DNA of 64,000 nucleotides from a virus, in the IMG/VR virus record IMGVR_UViG_3300025087_000641, positions 1-64,000 of that record. One strand, written 5' to 3'. Shown here piece by piece: positions 15,505-22,601 of this stretch. A model generated the notes under the pieces. That model was given only the letters and a program-made list of their open reading frames with translations. It did not search any database and was not told the DNA's origin. The position numbers and the translations under genes are program-made. Position 1 is the stretch's first letter; every line of letters begins with the position of its first letter.

Positions 15505-15612
15505 ATGACCACCGTAGTTATCATTACCGCTGGCGTTACAATCGTGGTGTTTTCTAGCCTTGTGGTGACATGCCTCTGTGTATTTAGTTCGCAAATATCA
15601 AATCGCAAATGA
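15505..15612 (+). CDS. membrane microprotein, 35 aa
   Basis: One hydrophobic helix covers residues 3-27 (VVIITAGVTIVVFSSLVVTCL). GGAGGG precedes the ATG and the stop overlaps the next start at 15609. Confidence 0.5.
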   Translation: MTTVVIITAGVTIVVFSSLVVTCLCVFSSQISNRK

Positions 15613-15764
15613 AAAGTATCTCTGTATACTCTCTTGGAAATGGACAACTTGCCGTAGTGGTGGAGGGTGAGGAGTATAAGGTGTTTGATACACCACGAGA
15701 GGCAAGGGAGTATATTGATTCTGTGAACAAGGGGCGTCCAGTAAGAGAAGAAGAGGAAAAATGA
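15609..15764 (+). CDS. small protein, 51 aa
   Basis: Coupled by ATGA to the microprotein upstream. Beta-strand N-terminus (SISVYSLGNGQLAVVVEGEE), then a charged tail of Arg and Glu. The gene at 15765 begins right after its stop. Confidence 0.5.
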   Translation: MKSISVYSLGNGQLAVVVEGEEYKVFDTPREAREYIDSVNKGRPVREEEEK

Positions 15765-16001
15765 ATGGCTGCGATTGATAAAATTTACGGCACAAATAAA
15801 CAGTACGATGAATTCAGGCGGTGGTGTTCAAGGTATAAGCCAGAAGCACTGGTATATTTCTACGAGTGGTATGGCGAGTACGGGGACAATGAAAGTCATG
15901 CCATAACAAACTTCCCAGAACGAATTGACCGCTGGATGTTGAAGAATTGCAAGATTGATTGGGTTGTGGCGTATATCAAAGACCAATACGGAGAATCGTA
16001 A
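15765..16001 (+). CDS. hypothetical protein, 78 aa
   Basis: Aromatic- and charge-rich helical protein (YDEFRRWCSRYKPEALVYFYEWYG) ending in VVAYIKDQYG. No family recognised. Confidence 0.6.
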   Translation: MAAIDKIYGTNKQYDEFRRWCSRYKPEALVYFYEWYGEYGDNESHAITNFPERIDRWMLKNCKIDWVVAYIKDQYGES

Positions 16002-16002
16002 A

Positions 16003-16131
16003 ATGCCAGATATAAAATCATGCCCATTCTGTACACCACAGAAACAGAGGGAGCCTAAAATACCTGATGAAATGGAAAACAAGCACATCACAGAATGCCT
16101 ATTGGACGATGGGAACAATCACCACATATGA
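16003..16131 (+). CDS. small CPFC-containing protein, 42 aa
   Basis: The ATG follows the previous stop by 1 nt. SCPFC near residue 6 and later His/Cys could form a zinc site. It overlaps the next ORF by 65 nt. Inside it lies the recurrent leader GGGAGCCTAAA, here followed by ATA, not ATG, hinting that an original start codon was lost. Confidence 0.4.
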   Translation: MPDIKSCPFCTPQKQREPKIPDEMENKHITECLLDDGNNHHI

Positions 16132-16282
16132 TTTCAGCAGCGGTGATCGCAATGCATACAGCAAGCCGGAATACGGCAATTTGAAACTGGTGTATCTCGG
16201 ATGTGGCGTTCTCTATTCACTTGACGGAAAACGCCAGAACTCTACATACAAAATGCACTTCTTCCGAAAGATTGGTTTCTGA
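16067..16282 (+). CDS. hypothetical protein, 71 aa
   Basis: The ATG follows GAGGGAGCC by about 10 nt. Beta-rich, basic product. An internal ATG at 16109 would reduce overlap with the previous ORF. One of the two overlapping frames may be decayed. Confidence 0.45.
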   Translation: MKWKTSTSQNAYWTMGTITTYDFSSGDRNAYSKPEYGNLKLVYLGCGVLYSLDGKRQNSTYKMHFFRKIGF

Positions 16283-16298
16283 CACTAACACATTGGAA

Positions 16299-16314
16299 TA
16301 GTCAAATTTGCACA
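16299..16314 (+). promoter_or_regulatory. copy of motif TAGTCAARTTTGYACA
   Basis: TAGTCAAATTTGCACA, identical to the 3738 copy. It lies 5' of the structured leader at 16378 rather than directly before a ribosome site. Confidence 0.5.
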
Positions 16315-16377
16315 AAAGACCGCCCTTGACAGAATCAAGAAATGTCATACAATCTACGCCACAAATGGCTTGCCGGA

Positions 16378-16493
16378 GCCGAGACTGGGTACTAAAAGAA
16401 AATCACTCTCCGCATGGGAAGTGGTTGTTTAGAATCAAGTACCCAGATTCGACAACATCGGCCCATTTTCCATGCGAGGAGTGATTTTGTTTT
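16378..16493 (+). ncRNA. candidate riboswitch/attenuator leader with interleaved helices
   Basis: Four arms occur in the order A-B-A'-B'. A is CTGGGTACT (16385-16393), pairing perfectly with A' (16438-16446). B is 16399-16417, pairing with B' (16470-16488) as AAAATCACTC/GAGTGATTTT plus CGCATGG/CCATGCG across a 2-nt internal loop. An outer GCCGA/TCGGC (16378-16382/16458-16462) encloses A. B' contains the only ribosome site (GAGGAG, 16476-16481) and runs into TTTTGTTTT just before ATG 16494. B-B' can therefore hide the ribosome site or terminate transcription, while A-A' forms a pseudoknot or alternative. No known riboswitch class is recognised. Confidence 0.6.
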
Positions 16494-16790
16494 ATGAAAG
16501 CATACAAGCCAAACACAATTATGAACGGCCACAAGTCAGATGTACCCGACCTCACCACCAATGAGACTGGCAACAGACTCCGCGCAGAACTATCCCAACT
16601 GCCTCACACAGTCAAAGACAATGAGATATGCCTTGAGACTCCTGTAAAACTCAAGGTGCTATCCTTTTTGATTGACAAAGGCTTTCTGTGGAGTGAGCAC
16701 GTGGTGAGTCGAATCTCGCAGAATTGCCTTATCAACAGTCGAAATGAGGGCAAGGCTTGGTGGACAATTGCCGACTACAAGATTCTGTGA
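16494..16790 (+). CDS. hypothetical protein, 98 aa, behind a structured leader
   Basis: Mixed alpha/beta protein with LKVLSFLIDKGFLWSEHVVS mid-sequence and TIADYKIL at the end. Its ribosome site is inside the hairpin at 16470-16488, so expression is probably conditional. The function is unknown, so the ligand cannot be guessed from it. Confidence 0.6.
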   Translation: MKAYKPNTIMNGHKSDVPDLTTNETGNRLRAELSQLPHTVKDNEICLETPVKLKVLSFLIDKGFLWSEHVVSRISQNCLINSRNEGKAWWTIADYKIL

Positions 16791-16820
16791 CACCACAAAC
16801 GCCCTCTACATTATCCCGTA

Positions 16821-16982
16821 ATGGCACGGCAAGGCAGGGCCAGGCGTGGCTCGGCTGGGCCGGGCAGGGTACGGCATGGCGAGGCGGGGCAAGGGAAAGA
16901 CTTGAAAGAGTACATTGATGACACCACAGACAAAGCGCCAGCGCAGATTCGCATACCTCACAGAACAAACAATGCTGCGTGA
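16821..16982 (+). CDS. ORF through the GGCNN array, 53 aa
   Basis: An ATG frame reads through the pentamer array into an Arg/Gly/Ala-rich N-terminus, then an ordinary-looking tail (DLKEYIDDTTDKAPAQ). No ribosome site is visible. Because 5-nt units shift the reading frame, length changes in the array would switch frames. Translation is doubtful. Confidence 0.3.
   Translation: MARQGRARRGSAGPGRVRHGEAGQGKDLKEYIDDTTDKAPAQIRIPHRTNNAA
16823..16895 (+). repeat. degenerate GGCNN pentanucleotide array, 14 units
   Basis: Fourteen consecutive 5-nt units begin GGC (one GGT at 16868), with the last two bases nearly random: AC, AA, AG, CA, GT, TC, TG, CG, AG, AC, AT, GA, GG, AA. The local GC content is far above the surroundings. 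Preservation of GGC with free NN indicates selection or a templating process, not simple slippage. Confidence 0.85.
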
Positions 16983-17097
16983 GTGCATTGAGTCTGAACG
17001 TCTCTTGTCTGTGGCGTCTGACAACACCCTGCCAGAGGACGACGGAGACTGGAACAACTCGGATGGCGACGAGAAGGACGACGATGGAGATTGCTAA
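16918..17097 (+). CDS. small protein with acidic tail, 59 aa
   Basis: ATG 16918, close to GAAAGA. A basic start (TKRQRRFAYL) and a strongly acidic end (EDDGDWNNSDGDEKDDDGD) resemble DNA-mimic or chaperone-like tails. It overlaps the array-derived ORF in another frame. Confidence 0.5.
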   Translation: MTPQTKRQRRFAYLTEQTMLRECIESERLLSVASDNTLPEDDGDWNNSDGDEKDDDGDC

Positions 17098-17099
17098 CA

Positions 17100-17315
17100 A
17101 TGTTCACCTATTCAAATCGGCCAGAACCATGTGGGGGATGTGGCGCATTACCGGAATGGTATAAAGGCGAGGAACGATGGTGTTGGAGTTATAATCACGC
17201 ATTTCAATGTATCGTCTTACAGCAAGATTTTGAATCTGCGCGGAAATATGCTGAGAGACTTTTCAAGATTGCAAAGTCCAAACTTAATGGCGATGAACAA
17301 GACAGCCCGATTTGA
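17100..17315 (+). CDS. small zinc-binding-like protein, 71 aa
   Basis: CGGCG near residue 12 with Cys29 and Cys37 could bind zinc; a helix (DFESARKYAERLFKIAKSK) ends the protein. Starts 2 nt after the previous stop. Function unknown. Confidence 0.55.
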   Translation: MFTYSNRPEPCGGCGALPEWYKGEERWCWSYNHAFQCIVLQQDFESARKYAERLFKIAKSKLNGDEQDSPI

Positions 17316-17339
17316 TTGTTTTGTGCGAATTTTGCCATA

Positions 17340-17662
17340 CTAAATTCCATTCCGAACTCAATCGTTCAATACGCATGTACTCCGGCATATAACGAATATC
17401 TAGCCCGACTCTACTCCTGAAAACCGGCAGGATAAGAGGGTCATATCCGAAAACCCATTTCCAGGGATTGAGCCGAACAAGGCTGGAATAATGGGACTTA
17501 GGCGAACAGTCAGCGCCGATTCACTTAATGGATCGGAAGTGCGGAACTCGTTGCTGAAACATTTATAACAAAACCCCTGCCCCTCTGCCGTAAGGCAGAC
17601 TACCCAACTAGCAACCGGAGGTGGTAGGCAGGTCGCAGACTGGCTCACTGCATAATTTTTTT
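17340..17662 (+). ncRNA. candidate large structured noncoding RNA
   Basis: About 320 nt lack a plausible gene but are rich in complementary arms. They include CCCATT/AATGGG enclosing TCCA/TGGA and GCC/GGC (from 17447), GGCG/CGCC near 17493-17509, and two interleaved pairs that would form pseudoknots (GGAT, GGGT, ATCC, ACCC; and CCGAT, CACTT, ATCGG, AAGTG). A three-helix junction CCTGCC/GGCAGG encloses CTGCC-GTAA-GGCAG. The segment ends at a T run (17656-17662) after GCAG/CTGC. A TTGATT-18-CATACT promoter-like pair lies just upstream. No known RNA family is recognised. Confidence 0.5.
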
Positions 17663-17774
17663 GTGGCGGACAGCATTAGAGGGAGAAGTTGCGTCTACTC
17701 GCAAGACTGGCGCAGAATGTTCAACACAGACATTCTCTCTCACTGTGGCGTCACCACTGATAAAAGAGGGCGAT

Positions 17775-18008
17775 ATGCCAGACAGAGACGTAACAGACCT
17801 CATAAAACGAGGCTATGTAGACGACGAGTGTATGCCGATAGAGAAATGCGTCTGCGGAGCCGAATTCAAGTCGTGGACTTTCATTATCAGCATTTACAAA
17901 GATCATGCTTATGAATGTCCAAAGTGTGGTAGAAAGTTGTATTTTACAATGAGGGTGCGCGTGTTTGAAGTGGTGGATACGCCACTGGAAAGCGGGACAG
18001 ACTCTTGA
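17775..18008 (+). CDS. zinc-ribbon protein, 77 aa
   Basis: I chose ATG 17775 behind GAGGGCGAT; the upstream extension of the frame is unlike protein. CVCG near residue 24 and CPKC near 47 form a classic two-knuckle ribbon around a beta hairpin. Probably a nucleic-acid-binding phage protein. Confidence 0.65.
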   Translation: MPDRDVTDLIKRGYVDDECMPIEKCVCGAEFKSWTFIISIYKDHAYECPKCGRKLYFTMRVRVFEVVDTPLESGTDS

Positions 18009-18045
18009 CGGACTCGCCAGTCCCTTTCACTGTGGCGTAACCTCT

Positions 18046-18153
18046 ATGAAAGAGACTAGCACGCCTCGAAAGACAAACGACTTTTACCGCTATCCGAGAA
18101 CGCCACGACGAAAGAATAAGCAAGTTGTTCAGACACACGCCGAGAGAAATTGA
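18046..18153 (+). CDS. possible small basic protein, 35 aa
   Basis: Extremely basic (PRKTNDFYRYPRTPRRKNK). No clear ribosome site. Followed by the recurrent GAGGGAGCCTAAAATG leader of the next short ORF. Confidence 0.3.
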   Translation: MKETSTPRKTNDFYRYPRTPRRKNKQVVQTHAERN

Positions 18154-18164
18154 GGGAGCCTAAA

Positions 18165-18245
18165 ATGACAAATCCACAGTATTATACAAATTTGCATACA
18201 GAGAGCCGAATTTGTCATAGTACCAAAAGACTATACAAACGATAG
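18165..18245 (+). CDS. possible leader peptide, 26 aa
   Basis: The ATG has a strong ribosome site (GAGGGAGCC), but the coding span overlaps the operator-like copy at 18183 and precedes the promoter at 18256. It may be a leader peptide or a decayed gene. Confidence 0.3.
   Translation: MTNPQYYTNLHTESRICHSTKRLYKR
18183..18198 (+). promoter_or_regulatory. copy of motif TATACAARTTTGYATA variant
   Basis: TATACAAATTTGCATA is the more palindromic variant of the dispersed motif, about 60 nt upstream of a TATAAT box. Confidence 0.5.
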
Positions 18246-18255
18246 ATAGTGGTGG

Positions 18256-18261
18256 TATAAT
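18256..18261 (+). promoter_or_regulatory. -10 box TATAAT before the gene at 18276
   Basis: TATAAT at 18256-18261 predicts a start near 18268, 8 nt before ATG 18276, so the message would be nearly leaderless. No good -35 is seen; the motif copy at 18183 could recruit an activator or repressor. Confidence 0.45.
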
Positions 18262-18275
18262 GTCAGCATAGAAAT

Positions 18276-18605
18276 ATGCTACGAATGAAACGCGGGAGTG
18301 CCATTTCAACGATGAATAAAATCATGGCAGATTTGGATGCCGAGGAAGGCATTACCAAAGAGATGCTTGATTTTGTTGATTTGGACATTGAATTTAGTCC
18401 AGTCTTAGCATTTCGTGGCGAGAGTCTCGGTCAAGAAGTTGAAGTTGTGCCAACGCAGGGCGCGAGATATATTATTCGCCATCCAGCGATTTCCTCATCT
18501 ATTGGAAAAGAAGAACTAAAGAGGATGCGACTTAGATACCTGCTGAAATATAAGGCATGGCAGAGACAGAACTTCGCGCCACTTATTGAAAAACTACACC
18601 AATGA
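18276..18605 (+). CDS. hypothetical protein, 109 aa
   Basis: Starts 15 nt after the TATAAT box. An internal ATG at 18312 (Met13) is an alternative start. The C-terminal third is basic and helical (KEELKRMRLRYLLKYKAWQR). Coupled to the next gene (ATGA at 18602). Confidence 0.55.
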   Translation: MLRMKRGSAISTMNKIMADLDAEEGITKEMLDFVDLDIEFSPVLAFRGESLGQEVEVVPTQGARYIIRHPAISSSIGKEELKRMRLRYLLKYKAWQRQNFAPLIEKLHQ

Positions 18606-18796
18606 AACGCAACCGAATCAATCCAGAGGCACTAAAACTCGCACAGCAATGGGCAGAACAGACATATCCAACCGAACGGTGGTGTCCTCGTTGTGGGATA
18701 TACCAGCAAGTCAAGCAAAAGGAATGCGACGAGGTGTGTCTGTATGTTTGCGTGGTGTGCGAGAATCCAATAGACGAAAGCGCAAGTCCGTTTTAG
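18602..18796 (+). CDS. zinc-ribbon protein, 64 aa
   Basis: CPRC near residue 28 and CVVC near 51 flank a short strand region, a two-knuckle zinc ribbon. The start overlaps the previous TGA. Function unknown. Confidence 0.6.
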   Translation: MKRNRINPEALKLAQQWAEQTYPTERWCPRCGIYQQVKQKECDEVCLYVCVVCENPIDESASPF

Positions 18797-18808
18797 AGGA
18801 GAGACACA

Positions 18809-19156
18809 ATGAAAGACAATAGCAGAACAGAACGCGCATTTATCTGGTCAAGCCGTGCCTGGTATGCGGACGCCGTGCGCGATGGCGAAGAAATAATGTT
18901 TGGTATGTACGCAAAAGAGGGTGGAACGACTGGTGAGATGGGGATGCGGTGGAAAGACCTCGGCGGAAAAAAGAGGGTGCCTCAATTGCAAGTTTTTGAT
19001 GATGCATGGGAAACTCTTGCAATGTTTCCAGACCTCATCAAAGCATTGGGCGAACACGACAACAAAAATATAACACCACAGGAATTTGTTGACATTCTTG
19101 TGGTGTGTGGATTCGCAGATTTCACAGAATATGAGAGAGGCGTGGCGCGAGGATGA
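18809..19156 (+). CDS. hypothetical protein, 115 aa
   Basis: Preceded by GAGGAGAG. Alpha/beta pattern with WSSRAWYADAVRDGEEIMFG and a helical C-terminus. No family recognised. Its stop overlaps the next start (19153). Confidence 0.6.
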   Translation: MKDNSRTERAFIWSSRAWYADAVRDGEEIMFGMYAKEGGTTGEMGMRWKDLGGKKRVPQLQVFDDAWETLAMFPDLIKALGEHDNKNITPQEFVDILVVCGFADFTEYERGVARG

Positions 19157-19368
19157 ACAAGAAAATCGCAAAAGCCAAAGAGAGAATCAACGGCACTAAG
19201 CCAGAGTTTTTCAAGCAGGGTGACTTTACCATCTGCGTTATCTTCAACGGCAAGAAACTCCTCGTGGGCGCAACAAAGCGCAATGTCAGAACGGATGCGC
19301 CGAATCCGGAACGTGGAAAGACAATTGCATATGAACGCGCATTGAAGGGCGAAAGTGTGCGACTGTGA
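19153..19368 (+). CDS. small basic protein, 71 aa
   Basis: Lys/Arg-rich (KKIAKAKERINGTKP) with a beta pair FTICVIFNGKKLLVGATKR. Coupled on both sides. Possibly nucleic-acid binding. Confidence 0.6.
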   Translation: MNKKIAKAKERINGTKPEFFKQGDFTICVIFNGKKLLVGATKRNVRTDAPNPERGKTIAYERALKGESVRL

Positions 19369-19583
19369 AAACATACTATATCGTTCAACATGCTATGCAT
19401 GACAACCACCAACCATTTTGGATGGCACATAGCAATGGTTTCGCGGCGCGGTTGGGACAATTCGGCCATTTCAATAGCATTAGTGATACCATAAGTTTCA
19501 AAAGCGCAGATGTTTGCGAGGAAAAACTGCGGAATATTCTCTCCGCAGAGAATCCGAGAGTTGTTAGAGTTGTGCATATCTAG
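19365..19583 (+). CDS. hypothetical protein, 72 aa
   Basis: A GTG start overlapping the previous TGA. Aromatic/His-rich N-terminal half (IVQHAMHDNHQPFWMAHSN), then a helix. No family recognised. Confidence 0.55.
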   Translation: MKTYYIVQHAMHDNHQPFWMAHSNGFAARLGQFGHFNSISDTISFKSADVCEEKLRNILSAENPRVVRVVHI

Positions 19584-19598
19584 TTGGAGAATAAACCA

Positions 19599-19850
19599 AT
19601 GAAGAAAGAACTGTGGGCAGCAGCAGTCAACCTTGTTGGATGTGACGATGGGCCAATAAGAGTCAAATTTGATAAAGAAACTAACTTGTATTGCGACTCT
19701 AGTGGCGAATTCGGGTTTCTCAAAGACGAGAAGATTTCTCGGGGAAGAGTGGTATTTTCCTCCGAAATAAAGAGCGAGGTTGTAGCATTCATCGCTGGCG
19801 CTAATGCAGTTTATCACATTCTGGATATGATTTCTGGGAATAGTGAGTGA
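19599..19850 (+). CDS. hypothetical protein, 83 aa
   Basis: I chose ATG 19599 behind TTGGAGAATAAACC. Beta-rich protein with a short C-terminal helix. Function unknown. Confidence 0.55.
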   Translation: MKKELWAAAVNLVGCDDGPIRVKFDKETNLYCDSSGEFGFLKDEKISRGRVVFSSEIKSEVVAFIAGANAVYHILDMISGNSE

Positions 19851-19858
19851 GCGAGACT

Positions 19859-19981
19859 ATGAAACTCGGACGCTATGACAGGTATCTTGGACACATGCCA
19901 TATAGACTCCCGATATGGTTGAGTACAAGTATCTGTTTGCGAAAGGCTAGGAATAATAATGTCTACACCACCCATGCCTGA
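19859..19981 (+). CDS. possible small protein, 40 aa
   Basis: An ATG frame after GAGCGAGAC overlaps the start of the annealing-protein gene by 23 nt. Basic, Tyr-rich. Weakly supported. Confidence 0.3.
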   Translation: MKLGRYDRYLGHMPYRLPIWLSTSICLRKARNNNVYTTHA

Positions 19982-21308
19982 TGAATACCCGACTGATGAG
20001 GAACAAGCAAATAAGCAACTTGTAAAAGTTGAGCCAGTAGTTGAATATCCATTGGCAAGGACATCGGATGACTTAGAGATTCTAAATGGAGATTCCGAGG
20101 AGAATCTATATGCCGGAATATCAACTGCCATTGTTACGCAAGAACAAGAACTGATTCTACGAAAGCCAGTTGACGTTTCCATTGTTGAAATAAATCCGAT
20201 GGGTGAGGTCTATGTGCCTCATTCTGAGTATCGCAAGACGCTTTGCGATGCTTTTCATTCTGGCGGATGGGGAATCCGGCCAGTTAGTAAGCCGACTCTC
20301 TATGGAAATTGGCTTATGCAATGGTATTCTCTATATGTTGGTGGAAAATTTATTTCTACGGTTCCATCCGAGGCCCAATATTTTCCAGACAATCCAAGAA
20401 TGGTTTACGCCACTGCGCTAGAGTCGCTTCGTAGCGTGGCATTACGCCGTCTTTGCAAAGACCTCGGTATGTTCTTGGAATGTTGGGATAAGGCATTCAT
20501 TTTCAAGTTCAAATCCGAAAACTGTATTCAGGTTGAATATCTTGACAACAAGGGCAAGGTTAGCAAGGGGTGGCGAAAAAAAGATTCACCGCCAATGGAT
20601 GGCGAGGTTGAATATGCACAAGTTGTAGCAAGGCGCAATGCCCAAGTAAAAAGGTCAACAGAGGTTCCTGAAAAGTCGGAGAAACGGACACAGCCTACAG
20701 CGGCGGCAACTGTCTCAATTCCGAGTGGCGAATCCGAGAAGAAAGAGAGTCCGAAAACTGTTGTAGAGTCTGTCAAGCCTGCCGAGATGATTGTGGTGGA
20801 CAGCAAGGGAACTGAAAAGCCTCGCCGCGAAACGATTGGCGTCAAGGTGGCTAGCAGCGATTGGTTCAAGTCTCACATCCTCGGGCACAAGCATTTCCTT
20901 GACAAGAGTAATCATCCTGTCCAGAAACACTTTACGGCTTACATCCTGAAATACTTTGGAATCAATTCCGCTGTCAATCTGACTTGGGAAATGTTTGTTG
21001 CCATGCGAAATAATCTTGACGGCAAGGGTGATGATCCGAAGTATTACAAGCCAGAAGCGAAAGAAATAGAGCCGACAGAGCCGAAATCCATTGAGGACAG
21101 AATCAAAGATGCTGGCTTGTCAAAACTTGTGGCGGAATGGAAGGCAAGTTATCATATTCGGCCAGACTCAGACCACAGGGATTTTATTGAGATGGTTGAA
21201 ATCATACTGGAGGGGATTGGGAATGGACATTTCAGCACCTCAACACCAGAGGGACTAAAAGAGATTGACGAACAGTTCAGGGTAGCATTCAAGGAAGTGC
21301 CGTTCTAA
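19959..21308 (+). CDS. Mgm101/Rad52-like single-strand annealing protein
   Basis: Residues 95-181 closely follow the Mgm101-type annealing core: AFHSGGWGIRP, then YSLYVGGKFISTV, then YFPDNPRMVYATALES, and ALRRLCKDLGM ending in ECWDKAFI. Such proteins bind single-stranded DNA and promote annealing in phage recombination. Residues 1-60 are acidic and low-complexity; 215-290 are Lys/Glu/Ser-rich and probably disordered. A C-terminal helical domain (about 295-345, DWFKSHILGHKHFL) may contact partners. At 449 residues it is longer than the ~250-residue yeast protein because of these tails. No exonuclease or ssDNA-binding protein is recognised next to it. A motif copy follows its stop. Confidence 0.82.
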   Translation: MSTPPMPDEYPTDEEQANKQLVKVEPVVEYPLARTSDDLEILNGDSEENLYAGISTAIVTQEQELILRKPVDVSIVEINPMGEVYVPHSEYRKTLCDAFHSGGWGIRPVSKPTLYGNWLMQWYSLYVGGKFISTVPSEAQYFPDNPRMVYATALESLRSVALRRLCKDLGMFLECWDKAFIFKFKSENCIQVEYLDNKGKVSKGWRKKDSPPMDGEVEYAQVVARRNAQVKRSTEVPEKSEKRTQPTAAATVSIPSGESEKKESPKTVVESVKPAEMIVVDSKGTEKPRRETIGVKVASSDWFKSHILGHKHFLDKSNHPVQKHFTAYILKYFGINSAVNLTWEMFVAMRNNLDGKGDDPKYYKPEAKEIEPTEPKSIEDRIKDAGLSKLVAEWKASYHIRPDSDHRDFIEMVEIILEGIGNGHFSTSTPEGLKEIDEQFRVAFKEVPF

Positions 21309-21322
21309 CTAAAACACTGGAT

Positions 21323-21338
21323 TATACAAGTTTGTACA
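21323..21338 (+). promoter_or_regulatory. copy of motif, palindromic variant TATACAAGTTTGTACA
   Basis: TATACAAGTTTGTACA has half-sites TRTACAA/TTGTACA around GT, lying 17 nt before ATG 21355. Confidence 0.55.
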
Positions 21339-21354
21339 CGAAAGGGTTGTGAAA

Positions 21355-21663
21355 ATGAAAGGTCTCGGATGGTTGGCTTACACACTTGTTGTCATTGTTG
21401 GCGGTAGCATTGTCAGTGGATGGGCGCTTTCTGTGATGTGGGGATGGTTCATTGTGCCATTGTTCAATGTGCCAGCGTTCGGAATTGCACAGGCAGTTGG
21501 ACTCATGTGTGTCATTGGAATGATTGTGCCACATCCGAGCGTAAATTCTGATGGCAAGAAGCATGATACGATTGATGTCATTGTGATGACATTTGTGGAG
21601 GCTTTCGTTAGGCCACTTCTCAGCATCGGCATTGGTTGGATTGTATACCAATTTATCAGATAG
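21355..21663 (+). CDS. membrane protein, 102 aa
   Basis: Three hydrophobic segments (about 5-25, 30-60 and 76-100) with a short polar loop (HPSVNSDGKKHDT). ATG 21355 or GTG 21349 are both possible starts. Holin-like topology, but no lysis neighbour; function unknown. Confidence 0.65.
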   Translation: MKGLGWLAYTLVVIVGGSIVSGWALSVMWGWFIVPLFNVPAFGIAQAVGLMCVIGMIVPHPSVNSDGKKHDTIDVIVMTFVEAFVRPLLSIGIGWIVYQFIR

Positions 21664-21672
21664 GAGTCTGCA

Positions 21673-21882
21673 ATGAGTGACGATACGCCACATCAAGTCT
21701 TGAGAAATTTGCATGGGCCATTGTGCAAAATGTTCACGGCTATCAACCACGGATTTCTTGAAAAAGACATCAATGAATGGATAATGTCTCACCCAAACAT
21801 CTATCTTGAACAACAGGAAACAGACTTGTTGCCTGGATTGTTTGTTGTGACTCTCTGGTACACAGAAGACTCCGCCGAATGA
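21673..21882 (+). CDS. hypothetical protein, 69 aa
   Basis: Helical first half, then a strand pair (GLFVVTLWYTED). Its stop overlaps the next ATG (21879). Function unknown. Confidence 0.6.
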   Translation: MSDDTPHQVLRNLHGPLCKMFTAINHGFLEKDINEWIMSHPNIYLEQQETDLLPGLFVVTLWYTEDSAE

Positions 21883-22601
21883 GTACTGCCCTCGTCAAGA
21901 CCTCGCCGGAGTCATGGCTGGAAGATATAAAGGCGGCCATCACAGACCCGAAGACGCTACAGTATGCCAGTGGCGTAGTTCCGGGTAGCAATGTCATCCC
22001 AGTTGAGTTATCGGACGCATTCAACACATTCCACATCAGGGCAATAAGTCACGCCACAACGAGGGGGGAACACGAGGCGCTGATGTATCTCTCGTTCTAC
22101 GTCATCCACCGTTACAAACTGTTTGTGGCGCACGGGGATGGCACATGGGAATCGTACTGCGATGAGATTGACTCCTCGCCAGTGGGTGTTAGCAAGTCAA
22201 GCATAAAAAGCAAGGTCAAGGATATTCAGGACTTGCTTGACAGAAAAGTATCCATAGAGAACATTGTCCAACTGCTTGCCATTGCGCCGATGTCTGCAAG
22301 AACTCTACCAGATGTGCCACACGATAAGTTGCCAAGTGGCGGAGTCAATGAGGCGGCAGAGAACATTATTGAACTTGGGCCTGATGAGGGGATGCGCTAT
22401 GTTGCAGACCTCGAAGGCAGACCGACAGTAAAGTGTATTGGACACGACTACAATAAGGCCAAAGAGAAACTGTTGCTAAAGTTGCGAACCAATGATAGAG
22501 AGTCTGGGAAGACTTACGACTCTGATTTGGTGGTGTCCAACGTTGGAGAGATTGAGGCGGAGTGGATGATAGCCAAGATGGGGAGGCGGAGAGTCACATG
22601 A
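21879..22601 (+). CDS. hypothetical protein, 240 aa, possibly DNA-binding
   Basis: Mostly helical. Residues 60-130 (HALMYLSFYVIHR-like region, then VGVSKSSIKSKVKDIQDLLDRKVS and IVQLLA) have a helix-turn-helix flavour reminiscent of ParB-type or replication proteins. No catalytic motif. The last gene before the first island glycosyltransferase, which starts inside its 3' end (ATGA at 22598). Confidence 0.6.
   Translation: MSTALVKTSPESWLEDIKAAITDPKTLQYASGVVPGSNVIPVELSDAFNTFHIRAISHATTRGEHEALMYLSFYVIHRYKLFVAHGDGTWESYCDEIDSSPVGVSKSSIKSKVKDIQDLLDRKVSIENIVQLLAIAPMSARTLPDVPHDKLPSGGVNEAAENIIELGPDEGMRYVADLEGRPTVKCIGHDYNKAKEKLLLKLRTNDRESGKTYDSDLVVSNVGEIEAEWMIAKMGRRRVT

Noticed and set aside
16732-17100. 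122-codon minus-strand ORF rich in Pro/Ala across the GGCNN array
   Set aside because: Its composition is produced by the repeat; the + strand genes at 16494 and 16918 explain the coding signal.
17340-17662. tmRNA, RNase P RNA or group I intron at this locus
   Set aside because: The tRNA-like ends, the conserved RNase P GAGGAAAGUCC-type box and a group I P7 core are not visible.
19122-19817. 231-codon minus-strand open frame
   Set aside because: It is antisense to three coupled + strand genes with ATGA overlaps; composition is Cys/Ser/His-rich and shadow-like.
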